Assembly: GCF_014652475.1 (NCBI RefSeq)
Contig: NZ_BMYW01000004.1
Span: 107,129 to 171,128, forward strand
Source: Vogesella alkaliphila
GTDB lineage: Bacteria; Pseudomonadota; Gammaproteobacteria; Burkholderiales; Chromobacteriaceae
Reading direction: 5' to 3'
DNA: 64,000 nt
A program made the position numbers and the translations under genes. Positions 1-7,800 of this stretch are shown here, piece by piece. The notes below the pieces were generated by a model. It was not told the origin of the DNA. It ran no database searches and saw only the letters and a program-made list of their open reading frames with translations. The first letter of the stretch is position 1. Every line of letters begins with the position of its first letter.

Positions 1-2
1 CC

Positions 3-956
3 GCCGGCGACGCGGCGGTGGCGCGGCATTTCGTGGCGATCTCGACCAACCGCCCGGCGGTGCAGGCCTTCGGTATCGATGCGGCCAACATGTTCGGCTT
101 CTGGGACTGGGTCGGCGGCCGCTACTCGGTATGGTCGGCGATCGGACTGCCGGTGATGCTGGCGATCGGGCCCGAGCAGTTCCGCCAGTTCCTGGCCGGC
201 GGCGCGGCGATGGACGAACACTTCTTCAGCGCGCCGTTCGCGCGCAACATGCCGGTGCTGCTGGCGCTGCTCGGCATCTGGTACAACACCTTCTATGGCG
301 CGCACACCCACGCCATCATGCCCTACGACCACGGGCTGCGCCGCCTGCCGGCGCACCTGCAGCAGCTGGACATGGAATCCAACGGCAAGCGCGTCGGCCG
401 CTGCGGCGAGCGGCTGGATTTCGACACCGGCCCGGTGATCTGGGGCGAGGAGGGCGTCAACAGTCAGCACGCCTTCTTCCAGCTCTTGCACCAGGGCACG
501 CGCCTGGTGCCCTGCGACTTCATCCTGCCGCTGAACTCGCACTACCCGCAGGGTGACCAGCATCGCGTGCTGGTGGCCAACTGCCTGGCGCAGACCGAGG
601 CGCTGATGCGCGGCAAAAGCGAGGCCGAGGTGCTGCGCGAGCTGGCGCACCTGCCGGGCGACGAGCTGGACATGCTGCTGCCGCAGAAGCTGTTTCCTGG
701 CAACCAGCCGTCCAACACCCTGGCGCTCGACCGGCTGACCCCCTATACACTAGGCATGCTGCTGGCGCTGTACGAGCACAAGGTGTTCGTGCAGGGCGTG
801 ATCTGGGGGGTCAATTCCTTCGACCAGTGGGGCGTGGAGTACGGCAAGCAGTTGGCCGCACAGCTGCTGGCGGAGATGGACGGCAAGGCCTCCGCCCCCC
901 ACGACGCCTCCACCAGCGGCCTGATGCAACACTTCCGGGAGCGCTTTCATGGATGA
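3..956 (+). CDS. pgi: Glucose-6-phosphate isomerase, C-terminal part (cut by window edge)
   Basis: Interconverts glucose-6-phosphate and fructose-6-phosphate in the cytoplasm (glycolysis/gluconeogenesis). Only about 317 codons are visible and the family is near 550 residues, so the N-terminal part lies left of the window; the frame is open from base 3. Seen: the sugar-phosphate isomerase stretch [19 protein letters not shown], the GEEGVNSQH segment carrying the catalytic glutamate region, LLHQGT with the conserved histidine, and the family signature [10 protein letters not shown] near the C-terminus with the active-site lysine. The stop codon overlaps the start of pncC by 8 bp, so the two are translationally coupled. 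One copy of the dispersed motif lies at 80-89 (read D-A-A-N) and another at 851-860 (read L-A-A). Confidence 0.97.
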   Translation, partial: AGDAAVARHFVAISTNRPAVQAFGIDAANMFGFWDWVGGRYSVWSAIGLPVMLAIGPEQFRQFLAGGAAMDEHFFSAPFARNMPVLLALLGIWYNTFYGAHTHAIMPYDHGLRRLPAHLQQLDMESNGKRVGRCGERLDFDTGPVIWGEEGVNSQHAFFQLLHQGTRLVPCDFILPLNSHYPQGDQHRVLVANCLAQTEALMRGKSEAEVLRELAHLPGDELDMLLPQKLFPGNQPSNTLALDRLTPYTLGMLLALYEHKVFVQGVIWGVNSFDQWGVEYGKQLAAQLLAEMDGKASAPHDASTSGLMQHFRERFHG

Positions 957-1434
957 ATTTCAGCTGGCGAGCCGCCTTGGCGAACTGCTGCTGGCGCGCG
1001 ACGAAAAGGTGACCACCGCCGAGTCCTGCACCGGCGGCGGCATCGCGCAGGCGATTACCGCCATCGCCGGCAGTTCCGGCTGGTTCGACATGGCCATCGT
1101 CAGCTACAGCAATGACGCCAAGCAGCGCCTGCTGGGCGTGCCACCGCAGCTCTTGCTGCAGCACGGCGCGGTCAGCGAGCCGGTGGTAGCGGCGATGGCC
1201 AGCGGTGCGCTGCGGCTGGCCGATTGCCACTGGGCGCTGGCGGTCAGCGGCATCGCCGGCCCCGACGGCGGCAGCGCCGACAAGCCGGTCGGCACCGTCT
1301 GTTTCGCGCTGGCCGGGCTGGCACTGCCGCAACCACTGACATACACGCAACACTTTGCCGGCGATCGCGCCGCCATCCGCCAGCAGTCGGTGTGCAGCGC
1401 GCTGTCTACACTTTGCGCGCAATTGGCCTTGTGA
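949..1434 (+). CDS. pncC: Nicotinamide-nucleotide amidohydrolase PncC (CinA C-terminal domain family)
   Basis: A 161-residue stand-alone CinA C-terminal domain. Family members deamidate nicotinamide mononucleotide to nicotinate mononucleotide in NAD salvage. Seen: the N-terminal [10 protein letters not shown] motif holding the conserved serine, [17 protein letters not shown], and the glycine-rich [17 protein letters not shown] block. Length matches PncC rather than the two-domain CinA. The ATG lies inside the end of pgi, overlapping it by 8 bp, so it is probably translated from the pgi transcript. No competence gene is adjacent, so the historical link of the CinA name to competence is not supported here. 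Confidence 0.93.
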   Translation: MDEFQLASRLGELLLARDEKVTTAESCTGGGIAQAITAIAGSSGWFDMAIVSYSNDAKQRLLGVPPQLLLQHGAVSEPVVAAMASGALRLADCHWALAVSGIAGPDGGSADKPVGTVCFALAGLALPQPLTYTQHFAGDRAAIRQQSVCSALSTLCAQLAL

Positions 1435-1524
1435 ATGTGGCGCGCCGGCCGCGCCGTTTTACGCATTGCGCGTAATCTGCAGCGACTGGCCCTTTTTTTG
1501 CTAATAACTTTTTGTGACTGTGCT

Positions 1525-1530
1525 TATAAT
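1525..1530 (+). promoter_or_regulatory. Candidate -10 box for the BMP-type ABC operon, with structured leader
   Basis: A perfect TATAAT is preceded by TGCT. No good -35 box is seen at 16-18 bp, so the assignment rests on the -10 alone. The gap 1435-1678 (244 bp) also holds a weak GC hairpin followed by TTTT at 1439-1460. Its leader contains a short inverted repeat ATGGT-T-ACCAT near 1625 and a distant 8-bp inverted pair, ACAACGAA near 1591 and TTCGTTGT near 1642. I recognise no riboswitch class. Confidence 0.4.
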
Positions 1531-1678
1531 CACGCCCCTGTCGCGAATCGGGCGGCGGCCGGCTGACGCCGGCACCCCGGTCGCCGGCATGCACAACGAA
1601 TGGCGCGTCCATGCCAAACCGATTATGGTTACCATGATCCGTTCGTTGTAACTACACGCACATTGAGGGAAACATCTC

Positions 1679-2677
1679 ATGCAAATTTCCAAAAAACGGG
1701 GTATTGCCGCTGCTGTCATGCTGATGACGGCATCCGCAAGCTGGGCATTTGTACCGGCCGTGGTGTACGACCAGGCCGGCAAGTTCGACAAGAGCTTCAA
1801 CGAAGCGGCCTACACCGGCGCCGAACGCTTCAAGAAAACCACCGGCATCGCCTACCGCGAAGCCCAGATCGCCAATGAAGCGCAAAAAGAGCAGGTGCTG
1901 CGCAACCTGGCGCGTCGCAACGTCGACCTGATCGTGGCCGTGGGTTTCTCCTTCACCCAGGCGGTGCAGACCGTTGCCGCCGAGTTCCCGAAAGTGAAGT
2001 TCACCATCGTGGACGACGTGGCCAAGGGCGCCAACGTGCAGTCGATCGTGTTCAAGGAACAGGAAGGCTCCTACCTCGTCGGCATGGCGGCCAGCATGGC
2101 CTCCAAGTCGAAGAAGGTCGGCTTCATCGGCGGCATGGACGTGCCGCTGATCCGCGCCTTCGGTTGCGGCTACGCCCAGGGCGCCAAGGCGGTCAACAAG
2201 AAGGTGGAAGTGGTCTCCAACATGACCGGCACCACGCCGCAGTCGTTCAACGACCCGGCCCGCGGCGGCGAGCTGGCGCGCAGCCAGTTTGACCGTGGCG
2301 TCGACGTGGTCTTCCACGCGGCCGGCGGCACCGGCATGGGCGTGCTGCAGGCGGCCAAGGACAAGAACAAGCTGGGCATCGGCGTGGACTCCAACCAGAA
2401 CCACCTGTTCCCGGGCTTCGTGCTGACCTCGATGCTGAAGCGCGTCGACAATGCCGTTTACGACATCTTCATGTCCGGCAAGAACAACAGCTGGAAGCCG
2501 GGCCTGGTGACCATGGGCCTGAAGGAAGGCGGCGTGGATTGGGCGGTGGACGCCAACAACCGCAAGCTGATCTCCAAGGACATGGAAGCCAAGATCAGCC
2601 AGGCCAAGAAAGACATCGTGGCCGGCAAGATCAAGGTGGTCGACTACCGTGCCGGCAACAGCTGCCCGGTGCAGTAA
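1679..2677 (+). CDS. BMP-family ABC transporter substrate-binding protein (PnrA-like)
   Basis: A 332-residue periplasmic binding protein of the BMP/PnrA family, whose characterised members bind purine nucleosides. Seen: a signal peptide (basic MQISKKR, hydrophobic core, cleavage near SWA-F at about residue 23), the family opening VVYDQAGKFDKSFNEAAY, the VDLIVAVGFSFTQAV segment, VGFIGGMDVPLI in the hinge, and GIGVDSNQNHLFPG near the ligand cleft. There is no lipobox cysteine, so it is likely a soluble periplasmic protein rather than a lipoprotein. GAGGGA lies 9 nt before the ATG. First gene of a four-gene importer operon. A strong hairpin after the stop probably raises its yield over the downstream genes. 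The exact ligand is inferred from family only. Confidence 0.9.
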   Translation: MQISKKRGIAAAVMLMTASASWAFVPAVVYDQAGKFDKSFNEAAYTGAERFKKTTGIAYREAQIANEAQKEQVLRNLARRNVDLIVAVGFSFTQAVQTVAAEFPKVKFTIVDDVAKGANVQSIVFKEQEGSYLVGMAASMASKSKKVGFIGGMDVPLIRAFGCGYAQGAKAVNKKVEVVSNMTGTTPQSFNDPARGGELARSQFDRGVDVVFHAAGGTGMGVLQAAKDKNKLGIGVDSNQNHLFPGFVLTSMLKRVDNAVYDIFMSGKNNSWKPGLVTMGLKEGGVDWAVDANNRKLISKDMEAKISQAKKDIVAGKIKVVDYRAGNSCPVQ

Positions 2678-2713
2678 CCATTCTTTATTAATCGTCTGAA
2701 TCCCGGACGACCC

Positions 2714-2744
2714 GCGCGGCAAGCAGGTTTCCTGCTTGCCGCGC
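2714..2744 (+). terminator. Intra-operon hairpin (partial terminator or mRNA stabiliser)
   Basis: A perfect 14-bp stem (2714-2727 with 2731-2744) closes a TTT loop and is followed by TCTTTC. It lies between the binding-protein gene and the ATPase gene of the same operon. Such hairpins commonly let the binding protein be made in excess; that role is inferred. The weak T-tract argues against full termination. Confidence 0.65.
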
Positions 2745-2808
2745 TCTTTCGTGTGCTGCCGTTTTGCAGGCCATGCCGGGATGAGTGTTGATCGAGAGCT
2801 GAATCAAT

Positions 2809-4332
2809 ATGGCCGAACTCGCTATCGAGCTGACTGGCGTCAACAAGTATTTTGGCGAAGTCCACGCCAACAAGAACATCTCCTTCGCCGTCGCCAAGGG
2901 CAGCATCCACGGCATCATCGGCGAAAACGGGGCCGGCAAGTCCACGCTGATGAGCATCCTGTACGGCTACTACCAGGCCGACTCCGGCAGCATCCGCCTG
3001 AACGGGCAGGAAGTGCGCATCCGCAACAGCCACGACGCCATCGCTCGTGGCATCGGCATGGTGCACCAGCACTTCATGCTGGTGGACACCTTTACCGTGC
3101 TGGAAAACATCGTGCTCGGCGCCGAGCAGGGCGTGGCGCTGAAGCAGAGCCTGCAGGCCGCCCGCGACCACCTGGCCGCGCTGAACCGCGACTACGGCCT
3201 GCAGGTCGATCCGGACGCCATCGTCGGCGAGCTGGGCGTGGGCGAGCAGCAGCGCGTGGAAATCCTGAAGGCGCTGTATCGCGGCGCCGACGTGCTGATC
3301 CTCGACGAACCGACCGCGGTGCTGACGCCGCAGGAGGCGGACGACCTGTTCCGCATCCTGCGCCTGCTCAAGGCACAGGGCAAGACGGTGCTGCTGATCA
3401 CCCACAAGCTGCGCGAGGTGCTGGACATCACCGACGCCGTCACCGTGATGCGCGCCGGCGAGATCGTCGGCAATGTCGTCACCGCCGACGTGGGCAAGGA
3501 AGACCTTGCCGACCTGATGGTTGGCCGCAAGGTCAACCTGCAGCTGGACAAGGCGCCGGCCAGGCTCGGCAAGACCGTGCTGCAGGTGAGCAATCTGTCG
3601 CTGACCGACGCGCGCGGGGTCAAGCTGCTGGACGACGTCAGCTTCGAGCTGCACGCGGGCGAGATCGTCGGCATCGCCGGCGTCTCCGGCAACGGCCAGT
3701 CCGAGCTGCTGGAAATCCTGTCCGGCATGCGCGAGGCCAGCGCCGGCTCGGTGCGATACAACGGCACCGAGCTGACCACGCTGCAGACGCGCGAGCCGAA
3801 GGCGGCTGCCTACCGTCGTCTCGGTATCGCCCACGTACCGGAAGACCGCTCGCGCGAAGGGCTGGTCAAGGATTTCTCCACCTTCGAGAACGCGATCCTC
3901 GGCTATCACGACGATCCGGCGATCCAGCGCGGCCTGCTGTTCAACCGCAAGGCCATCATCGAACGCTGCCGCCGTTTCATCAGCGAGTTCGACGTGCGCC
4001 CGGCCAACGCCTTCCGTCGCAGCGGCCTGTTCTCTGGCGGCAACCAGCAGAAGGTGATCCTGGCGCGCGAGATCGACAGCGATCCGCAGCTGATGCTGAT
4101 CGGCCAGCCGACACGGGGCGTCGACATCGGCGCCATCGAATTCATACACAAACGACTCATGGCACTGCGCAATGCCGGCAAGGCGCTGCTGCTGGTTTCG
4201 GTGGAGCTGGACGAGATCCTGGCGCTGAGCGACCGCATCATCGTGATGAACGCCGGTCGCGTCAGCGGCGAGCTGCCGGCGGCGCAAGCCACGGCCACCG
4301 AACTGGGCCTGTTGATGGGGGGGCATAAATGA
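2809..4332 (+). CDS. ABC transporter ATP-binding protein with two nucleotide-binding domains (nucleoside importer type)
   Basis: A 507-residue fused double ATPase, as in BMP-type nucleoside importers and sugar importers such as RbsA. Domain 1 (about 1-240) has Walker A GENGAGKS, a Q-loop in VHQHF, a degenerate signature LGVGEQQR, and Walker B LILDEPTAVLTP. Domain 2 (about 255-500) has a degenerate Walker A region GVSGNGQSE lacking the GKS/T lysine, signature FSGGNQQK, and a Walker B variant LMLIGQPTRGVD with glutamine in place of the usual acidic residue. So only one composite site is likely hydrolytic, as in relatives. Its TGA overlaps the next ATG (ATGA). A copy of the dispersed motif sits at 3520-3529, read V-G-R. 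Confidence 0.93.
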   Translation: MAELAIELTGVNKYFGEVHANKNISFAVAKGSIHGIIGENGAGKSTLMSILYGYYQADSGSIRLNGQEVRIRNSHDAIARGIGMVHQHFMLVDTFTVLENIVLGAEQGVALKQSLQAARDHLAALNRDYGLQVDPDAIVGELGVGEQQRVEILKALYRGADVLILDEPTAVLTPQEADDLFRILRLLKAQGKTVLLITHKLREVLDITDAVTVMRAGEIVGNVVTADVGKEDLADLMVGRKVNLQLDKAPARLGKTVLQVSNLSLTDARGVKLLDDVSFELHAGEIVGIAGVSGNGQSELLEILSGMREASAGSVRYNGTELTTLQTREPKAAAYRRLGIAHVPEDRSREGLVKDFSTFENAILGYHDDPAIQRGLLFNRKAIIERCRRFISEFDVRPANAFRRSGLFSGGNQQKVILAREIDSDPQLMLIGQPTRGVDIGAIEFIHKRLMALRNAGKALLLVSVELDEILALSDRIIVMNAGRVSGELPAAQATATELGLLMGGHK

Positions 4333-5426
4333 GCCAGCCAAGTAACCTGCCGCGCTGGGCCACCTTGTGGCTGATGCCGGTACTGAACCTGTTCGCGGCA
4401 CTGTTGGTGTCCGGGCTGGTGATCACGCTGATCGGCGAAGATCCGGTCGAATGTCTGCAACTGATGATCAACGGCGCCTTCGGTTATCCGGAAGGCATCG
4501 GCTACACGCTGTTCTACACCACCAGCTTCATCTTCACCGGTCTCGCGGTGGCGGCGGCGTTCCACGCCGGCCTGTTCAACATCGGCGGCGAGGGGCAGAT
4601 GTACCTCGCCGGCCTCGGCGTGACGCTGGTCTGCCTGGGACTGGATTTCCTGCCCGGCTGGGTGGTGATCCCGCTGGCGCTGCTGGCGTCGATGGTATTC
4701 GGCGCGGCGTGGGCGTTCATTCCCGGCTACCTGCAGGCCAAGCGTGGCAGCCACATCGTGGTCACCACCATCATGTTCAACTTCATCGCCAGTGCGCTGA
4801 TGACTTGGCTACTGGTCGACAAGCTGATCATGCCCGGCTCGCAGACACCGGCGACCCGGCTGTTCGCCGAATCGGCGTGGATCCCGATGCTGCACGAGCT
4901 TGCGGCCAACCTTGGCGTCGAGCTGCCGCAGACGCCGCTGAACGCGACCTTCTTCCTCGCGCTGCTGGCACTGGTGCTGTTCTATCTGATGGTGTGGCGC
5001 AGCCACTGGGGTTATACGCTGCGCACCGTCGGCCTCAACGAGAAGGCGGCGCGCTACGCCGGCATGCCGGTATCGAAGGTGATCATCGTGGCGATGTGCT
5101 TCTCCGGCGCGCTGGCCGGCCTCGCGGCGGTCAACGAGCTGCTCGGCTCCACCCACCGCATGAACCTGGCGTTCACCAACGGCATCGGCTTCGTCGGCAT
5201 CGCGGTGGCGCTGATGGGGCGCAACCACCCGTTCGGCATCCTGCTGTCGGCACTGCTGTTCGGCGCACTGACCCAGGGCGGCCTGGACCTGTCCTTCGAG
5301 AAACCGGCGATCACCCACGAGATGATCATCCTGACCCAGGGCCTGATCATCCTGTTCTGCGGCGCGCTGGAAAACCTGTTCCAGACGCCGCTGGCGCTGG
5401 CATTCAAACAGATGACGAAACGATAA
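4329..5426 (+). CDS. ABC transporter permease 1 (BMP/nucleoside-type importer)
   Basis: A 365-residue integral inner-membrane protein of the branched-chain-amino-acid/ribose-type permease superfamily. Several hydrophobic helices are visible, with the characteristic cytoplasmic-loop signatures FNIGGEGQMYLAGLG and GLNEKAARYAGMPVSK. It pairs with the second permease at 5439. Starts with an ATGA overlap on the ATPase gene, so it is translationally coupled. The dispersed motif occurs inside at 4900-4915, read A-A-N-L-G. Confidence 0.92.
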   Translation: MSQPSNLPRWATLWLMPVLNLFAALLVSGLVITLIGEDPVECLQLMINGAFGYPEGIGYTLFYTTSFIFTGLAVAAAFHAGLFNIGGEGQMYLAGLGVTLVCLGLDFLPGWVVIPLALLASMVFGAAWAFIPGYLQAKRGSHIVVTTIMFNFIASALMTWLLVDKLIMPGSQTPATRLFAESAWIPMLHELAANLGVELPQTPLNATFFLALLALVLFYLMVWRSHWGYTLRTVGLNEKAARYAGMPVSKVIIVAMCFSGALAGLAAVNELLGSTHRMNLAFTNGIGFVGIAVALMGRNHPFGILLSALLFGALTQGGLDLSFEKPAITHEMIILTQGLIILFCGALENLFQTPLALAFKQMTKR

Positions 5427-5438
5427 GGAGACACTGAC

Positions 5439-6386
5439 ATGGACAGCTTTTTCAGTGTGCTGGACGCCACCATCCGCGTCGCCACCCCGCTGGTACTGGC
5501 GGCGCTGGCCGGCCTGTTTTCCGAGCGCTCCGGCATCGTCGATCTGGCGCTGGAGGGCAAGATGCTGGCCGCCGCGTTTGCCGCCGCCTGCGTCGCCTAC
5601 ATGATGCAGTCGCCGTGGGCCGGCCTCGCCGCCGGCATGGTCGCCGGGGTGATGGTGGCCTTGCTGCACGGCATCGTGTCGATCGGCTATAACGGCAACC
5701 AGCTGATTTCCGGCGTGGCGCTCAACATGATGGTGTCCGGCCTGACGCCGGTACTGGCGCTGGCCTGGTACCAGCAGGGCGGCCGCACCCCGACGCTGGA
5801 CGACGCGGCGCGCTTTCGTAGCGTCGAGCTGCCGTTTGCCGACGCCATTGCCGCCTCGGCGCCGTTGAAGGCGCTGTTCGGCCACAACATCCTGGTGTAT
5901 CTGGCCGTGCTGGTAATCGTGGTAGTGAGCTGGGTGGTATACAAGAGCCGTTTCGGCCTGCGCCTGCGCGCGGTGGGTGAAAACCCGCACGCCGCCGACG
6001 CCGCCGGCATCAACGTCAAGCTGGTGCGCTATCTGGCGCAGAGCATCAGCGGCGCGCTGTGCGGCGTGGCCGGTGCCTACCTGGTGCTGGCGCAAACCGG
6101 CGCCTTCATCCAGGACATGACCGCCGGCAAGGGCTACCTCGCGCTGGCGGCGCTGATCTTCGGTAAGTGGCGGCCGTGGGCAGCGGTGTCCGGCTGCCTG
6201 CTGTTCGCCTTTACCGACGCGATCCAGATCCGGCTGCAAGGCTCGGAGCTGCCGCTGATCGGCAGCATCCCGGACGCCTTCATCCAGGCGATTCCGTACG
6301 TGTTGACCGTGGTGCTGCTGGCCGGCTTCATGGGCCGCGCGGTGGCACCGAAGGCGATCGGGGTACCGTTCGTCAAATCGCGCTAA
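5439..6386 (+). CDS. ABC transporter permease 2 (BMP/nucleoside-type importer)
   Basis: A 315-residue membrane permease, second subunit of the importer channel. Seen: FSERSGIVDLALEGKMLAA near the N-terminus, which is the permease-family counterpart of NIGGEGQ, then alternating hydrophobic helices and the loop GLRLRAVGENPHAADAAGI. SD AAGGAG lies 8 nt before the ATG, which is 12 nt after the stop of permease 1. Last gene of the operon; a strong terminator follows at 6405. Confidence 0.92.
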   Translation: MDSFFSVLDATIRVATPLVLAALAGLFSERSGIVDLALEGKMLAAAFAAACVAYMMQSPWAGLAAGMVAGVMVALLHGIVSIGYNGNQLISGVALNMMVSGLTPVLALAWYQQGGRTPTLDDAARFRSVELPFADAIAASAPLKALFGHNILVYLAVLVIVVVSWVVYKSRFGLRLRAVGENPHAADAAGINVKLVRYLAQSISGALCGVAGAYLVLAQTGAFIQDMTAGKGYLALAALIFGKWRPWAAVSGCLLFAFTDAIQIRLQGSELPLIGSIPDAFIQAIPYVLTVVLLAGFMGRAVAPKAIGVPFVKSR

Positions 6387-6404
6387 GCGGCAATATTGCC
6401 GGTC

Positions 6405-6434
6405 AAAAGCGGACACTCCGGTGTCCGCTTTTTT
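6405..6434 (+). terminator. Rho-independent terminator of the ABC importer operon
   Basis: A 12-bp stem (6405-6416 with 6421-6432), TCCG loop and T-run immediately follow the last permease gene. The arm preceding the loop begins with AAAA, so it may also act leftward on the convergent recombinase gene. Confidence 0.9.
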
Positions 6435-6451
6435 GTTGCCGGCGCGCCGGC

Positions 6452-7414
6452 TCAGTCCGCCGATGGCGGCAAGGCTGGCGGCGGCAGGCTGTTTTCGATG
6501 CGCTCCCGCGCGAACGGATCGGCGGCGTCGATATAGCGCATCGCTGACTGGATATCCTTCCAGCCGACGTAGGCCATCAGCGTCTTGACATCCCAGCCGT
6601 TGGCGCTGGCCCAGTTGGCAAAGCCGCGGCGGAAGGAGTGGCCGCTGAAGCGCGCCGCCTCCGCCAGGCCGGCGACGGCAAACAGGCGGCGCAGCAGCGG
6701 GATCAGGCTGTTGATGTGCAGGCCTTGTTCGCCCACCACACCACAGCGGCTGATGCCGCGAAACACCGCGCCCTCGCGCAGCCCGCTGTCGGCCAGCCAC
6801 TCGCCGTAGGCGCTGACCGGGCAGAGCCGCGACAGCTGCGGCACGCGGAACACGCGCCCCTGCAGCCGGCGGTCGCCCTTCGATTGCGCGAGGAAACAGT
6901 TCATACCCTCGCCTGCGACGATCTCGATGTCTTCGATCTGCAGCCGCAGCAGCTCGTCGCCACGAAATCCGCGCCAGAACCCCAGCAGCAGCAAGGCCTT
7001 GTCGCGGCGGCAGCGCAGGCGGGTAGCGTGATCCTGCTGCTGTATCGCCAACTCGATGGCCCCATCCAGCCAGGCAAGCAGCTGTTCCAGCTGCCGGATC
7101 TGCAGCGGCAGCGCCTGTTTCTGCTGTACCGGATGCAGCGCGCGGATGCCCTTCAGTACCTGGCGCACCACCGGCGCCTTGGTCGGATCGGGAAAACCCT
7201 GTTGCAGGTGCCACTGCGCCAGTGCGGCCAACCTTTGCTTCAGCGTATTCACCGATAGCGTCTCGGCGTGCTCCGCCAGGTAGCGCGCCATGCTGTCGGC
7301 GGTGGCCGGCAGAAAGCCACCCCATTCCACCTCGAAATGACGGATGGCAGCCGCATAGCTGCGCCGCGTGTTGTCGCGAGTGGCAGCGGCGAGGTAGCGG
7401 GCGATTTTTTCCAT
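6452..7414 (-). CDS. tnpS: Tyrosine recombinase, TnpS-like (cointegrate-resolution type)
   Basis: A 320-residue tyrosine recombinase/integrase. The N-terminal SAM-like core-binding domain (about 1-95) is followed by the catalytic domain. All catalytic residues are visible: Arg in GFRGDELLRL, Lys in QSKGDRR, the H-x-x-R box GHSFRRGF, Trp at the His/Trp position in VGWKDIQSA, and the nucleophile Tyr in MRYID. It is divergent from a KfrA-type coiled-coil gene (7801-8799). That is the arrangement of tnpS and tnpT in Tn4651-type Tn3-family transposons, where the recombinase resolves cointegrates at the rst site between them. No transposase or terminal repeat was seen nearby. Start at 7414 gives the usual length, but no SD is evident; the frame stays open to 7672. 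A generic orphan integrase is the alternative. Confidence 0.75.
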   Translation of the reverse strand: MEKIARYLAAATRDNTRRSYAAAIRHFEVEWGGFLPATADSMARYLAEHAETLSVNTLKQRLAALAQWHLQQGFPDPTKAPVVRQVLKGIRALHPVQQKQALPLQIRQLEQLLAWLDGAIELAIQQQDHATRLRCRRDKALLLLGFWRGFRGDELLRLQIEDIEIVAGEGMNCFLAQSKGDRRLQGRVFRVPQLSRLCPVSAYGEWLADSGLREGAVFRGISRCGVVGEQGLHINSLIPLLRRLFAVAGLAEAARFSGHSFRRGFANWASANGWDVKTLMAYVGWKDIQSAMRYIDAADPFARERIENSLPPPALPPSAD

Positions 7415-7680
7415 GGAGACGACGGACTCGGGAGGTGGCGGGCGGAGGTCTGTGTTGCGGCCTTGCTGCTGCAGCCGGCAGGGCCGGCGGCGAATTATAG
7501 CAGCGTGGCCCGCCGTTGCCGGCGACGGCTGCAAGCCAAGGTTGGCCGCAACGGTGGTAACCAGGCAGAACGGATGGTCGCCGTGGGTGTCACGCATTTT
7601 TCGAGGCCATTTTGACGACGATGAGCGGCCCAGCGGTGAAACGTACGGGGTTGGGCTGATTTCTGAGGCCAAATCATATC

Positions 7681-7711
7681 AAGGCGTGATAATTCGTGAT
7701 TATCACGCCTT
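7681..7711. repeat. Perfect 13-5-13 inverted repeat, candidate recombinase crossover core
   Basis: Arms AAGGCGTGATAAT (7681-7693) and ATTATCACGCCTT (7699-7711) flank a 5-bp spacer TCGTG. The geometry fits a tyrosine-recombinase core site: two inverted arm-binding elements around a short overlap. It is followed by a T-rich stretch and so could also fold as a rightward terminator, but no upstream rightward transcript is evident. Confidence 0.55.
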
Positions 7712-7750
7712 TTATTTTTGTCATTTAATAATTTTAAACTTACATAATGG

Positions 7751-7778
7751 TATGTATTATCATGGTACGTAATACGTA
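7751..7778. promoter_or_regulatory. TACGTA-rich imperfect inverted repeat upstream of tnpT-like gene, candidate TnpT/KfrA-type operator
   Basis: TATGTATTA (7751-7759) faces TAATACGTA (7770-7778) with one mismatch, and the right arm contains two overlapping TACGTA-type palindromes. It ends 22 bp before the tnpT-like ATG. KfrA-type proteins and TnpT bind inverted repeats near their own promoters; binding here is inferred. Confidence 0.4.
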
Positions 7779-7800
7779 TCAAATTTCAGCGGAGCACAGT

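Larger units (their letters stand above)
7415..7800. other. 386-bp intergenic region between tnpS-like and tnpT-like genes, putative resolution (rst-like) site
   Basis: No gene is seen here. The half nearest tnpT is markedly AT-rich in an otherwise GC-rich window. It holds one copy of the dispersed motif (7537-7551), a perfect 31-bp inverted repeat (7681-7711), and TACGTA-rich imperfect inverted repeats just upstream of the tnpT-like start (7744-7778). In Tn4651 the tnpS-tnpT intergenic region carries the rst site, with a crossover inverted repeat and a tnpT-proximal TnpT-binding inverted repeat. The same order is seen here; function is inferred. Confidence 0.55.

Noticed and set aside
1439-1460. 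GC hairpin with TTTT after pncC
   Set aside because: Only a weak T-tract and a short stem; noted in the leader entry but not called as a terminator.
4809-7325. Long open frame antisense to the permease genes and the recombinase start, and similar long antisense frames (for example 1652-2722, 39294-40796)
   Set aside because: Composition is typical of reverse-frame readings of GC-rich genes (His/Arg/Gln/Asp-rich, no domains), and the sense genes are certain.
7681-7720. Inverted repeat plus T-run read as a rightward terminator
   Set aside because: No rightward gene or promoter is seen upstream of it within the gap. The 13-5-13 form and position between a recombinase and its partner favour a recombination or regulatory site, though a leader terminator is not excluded.
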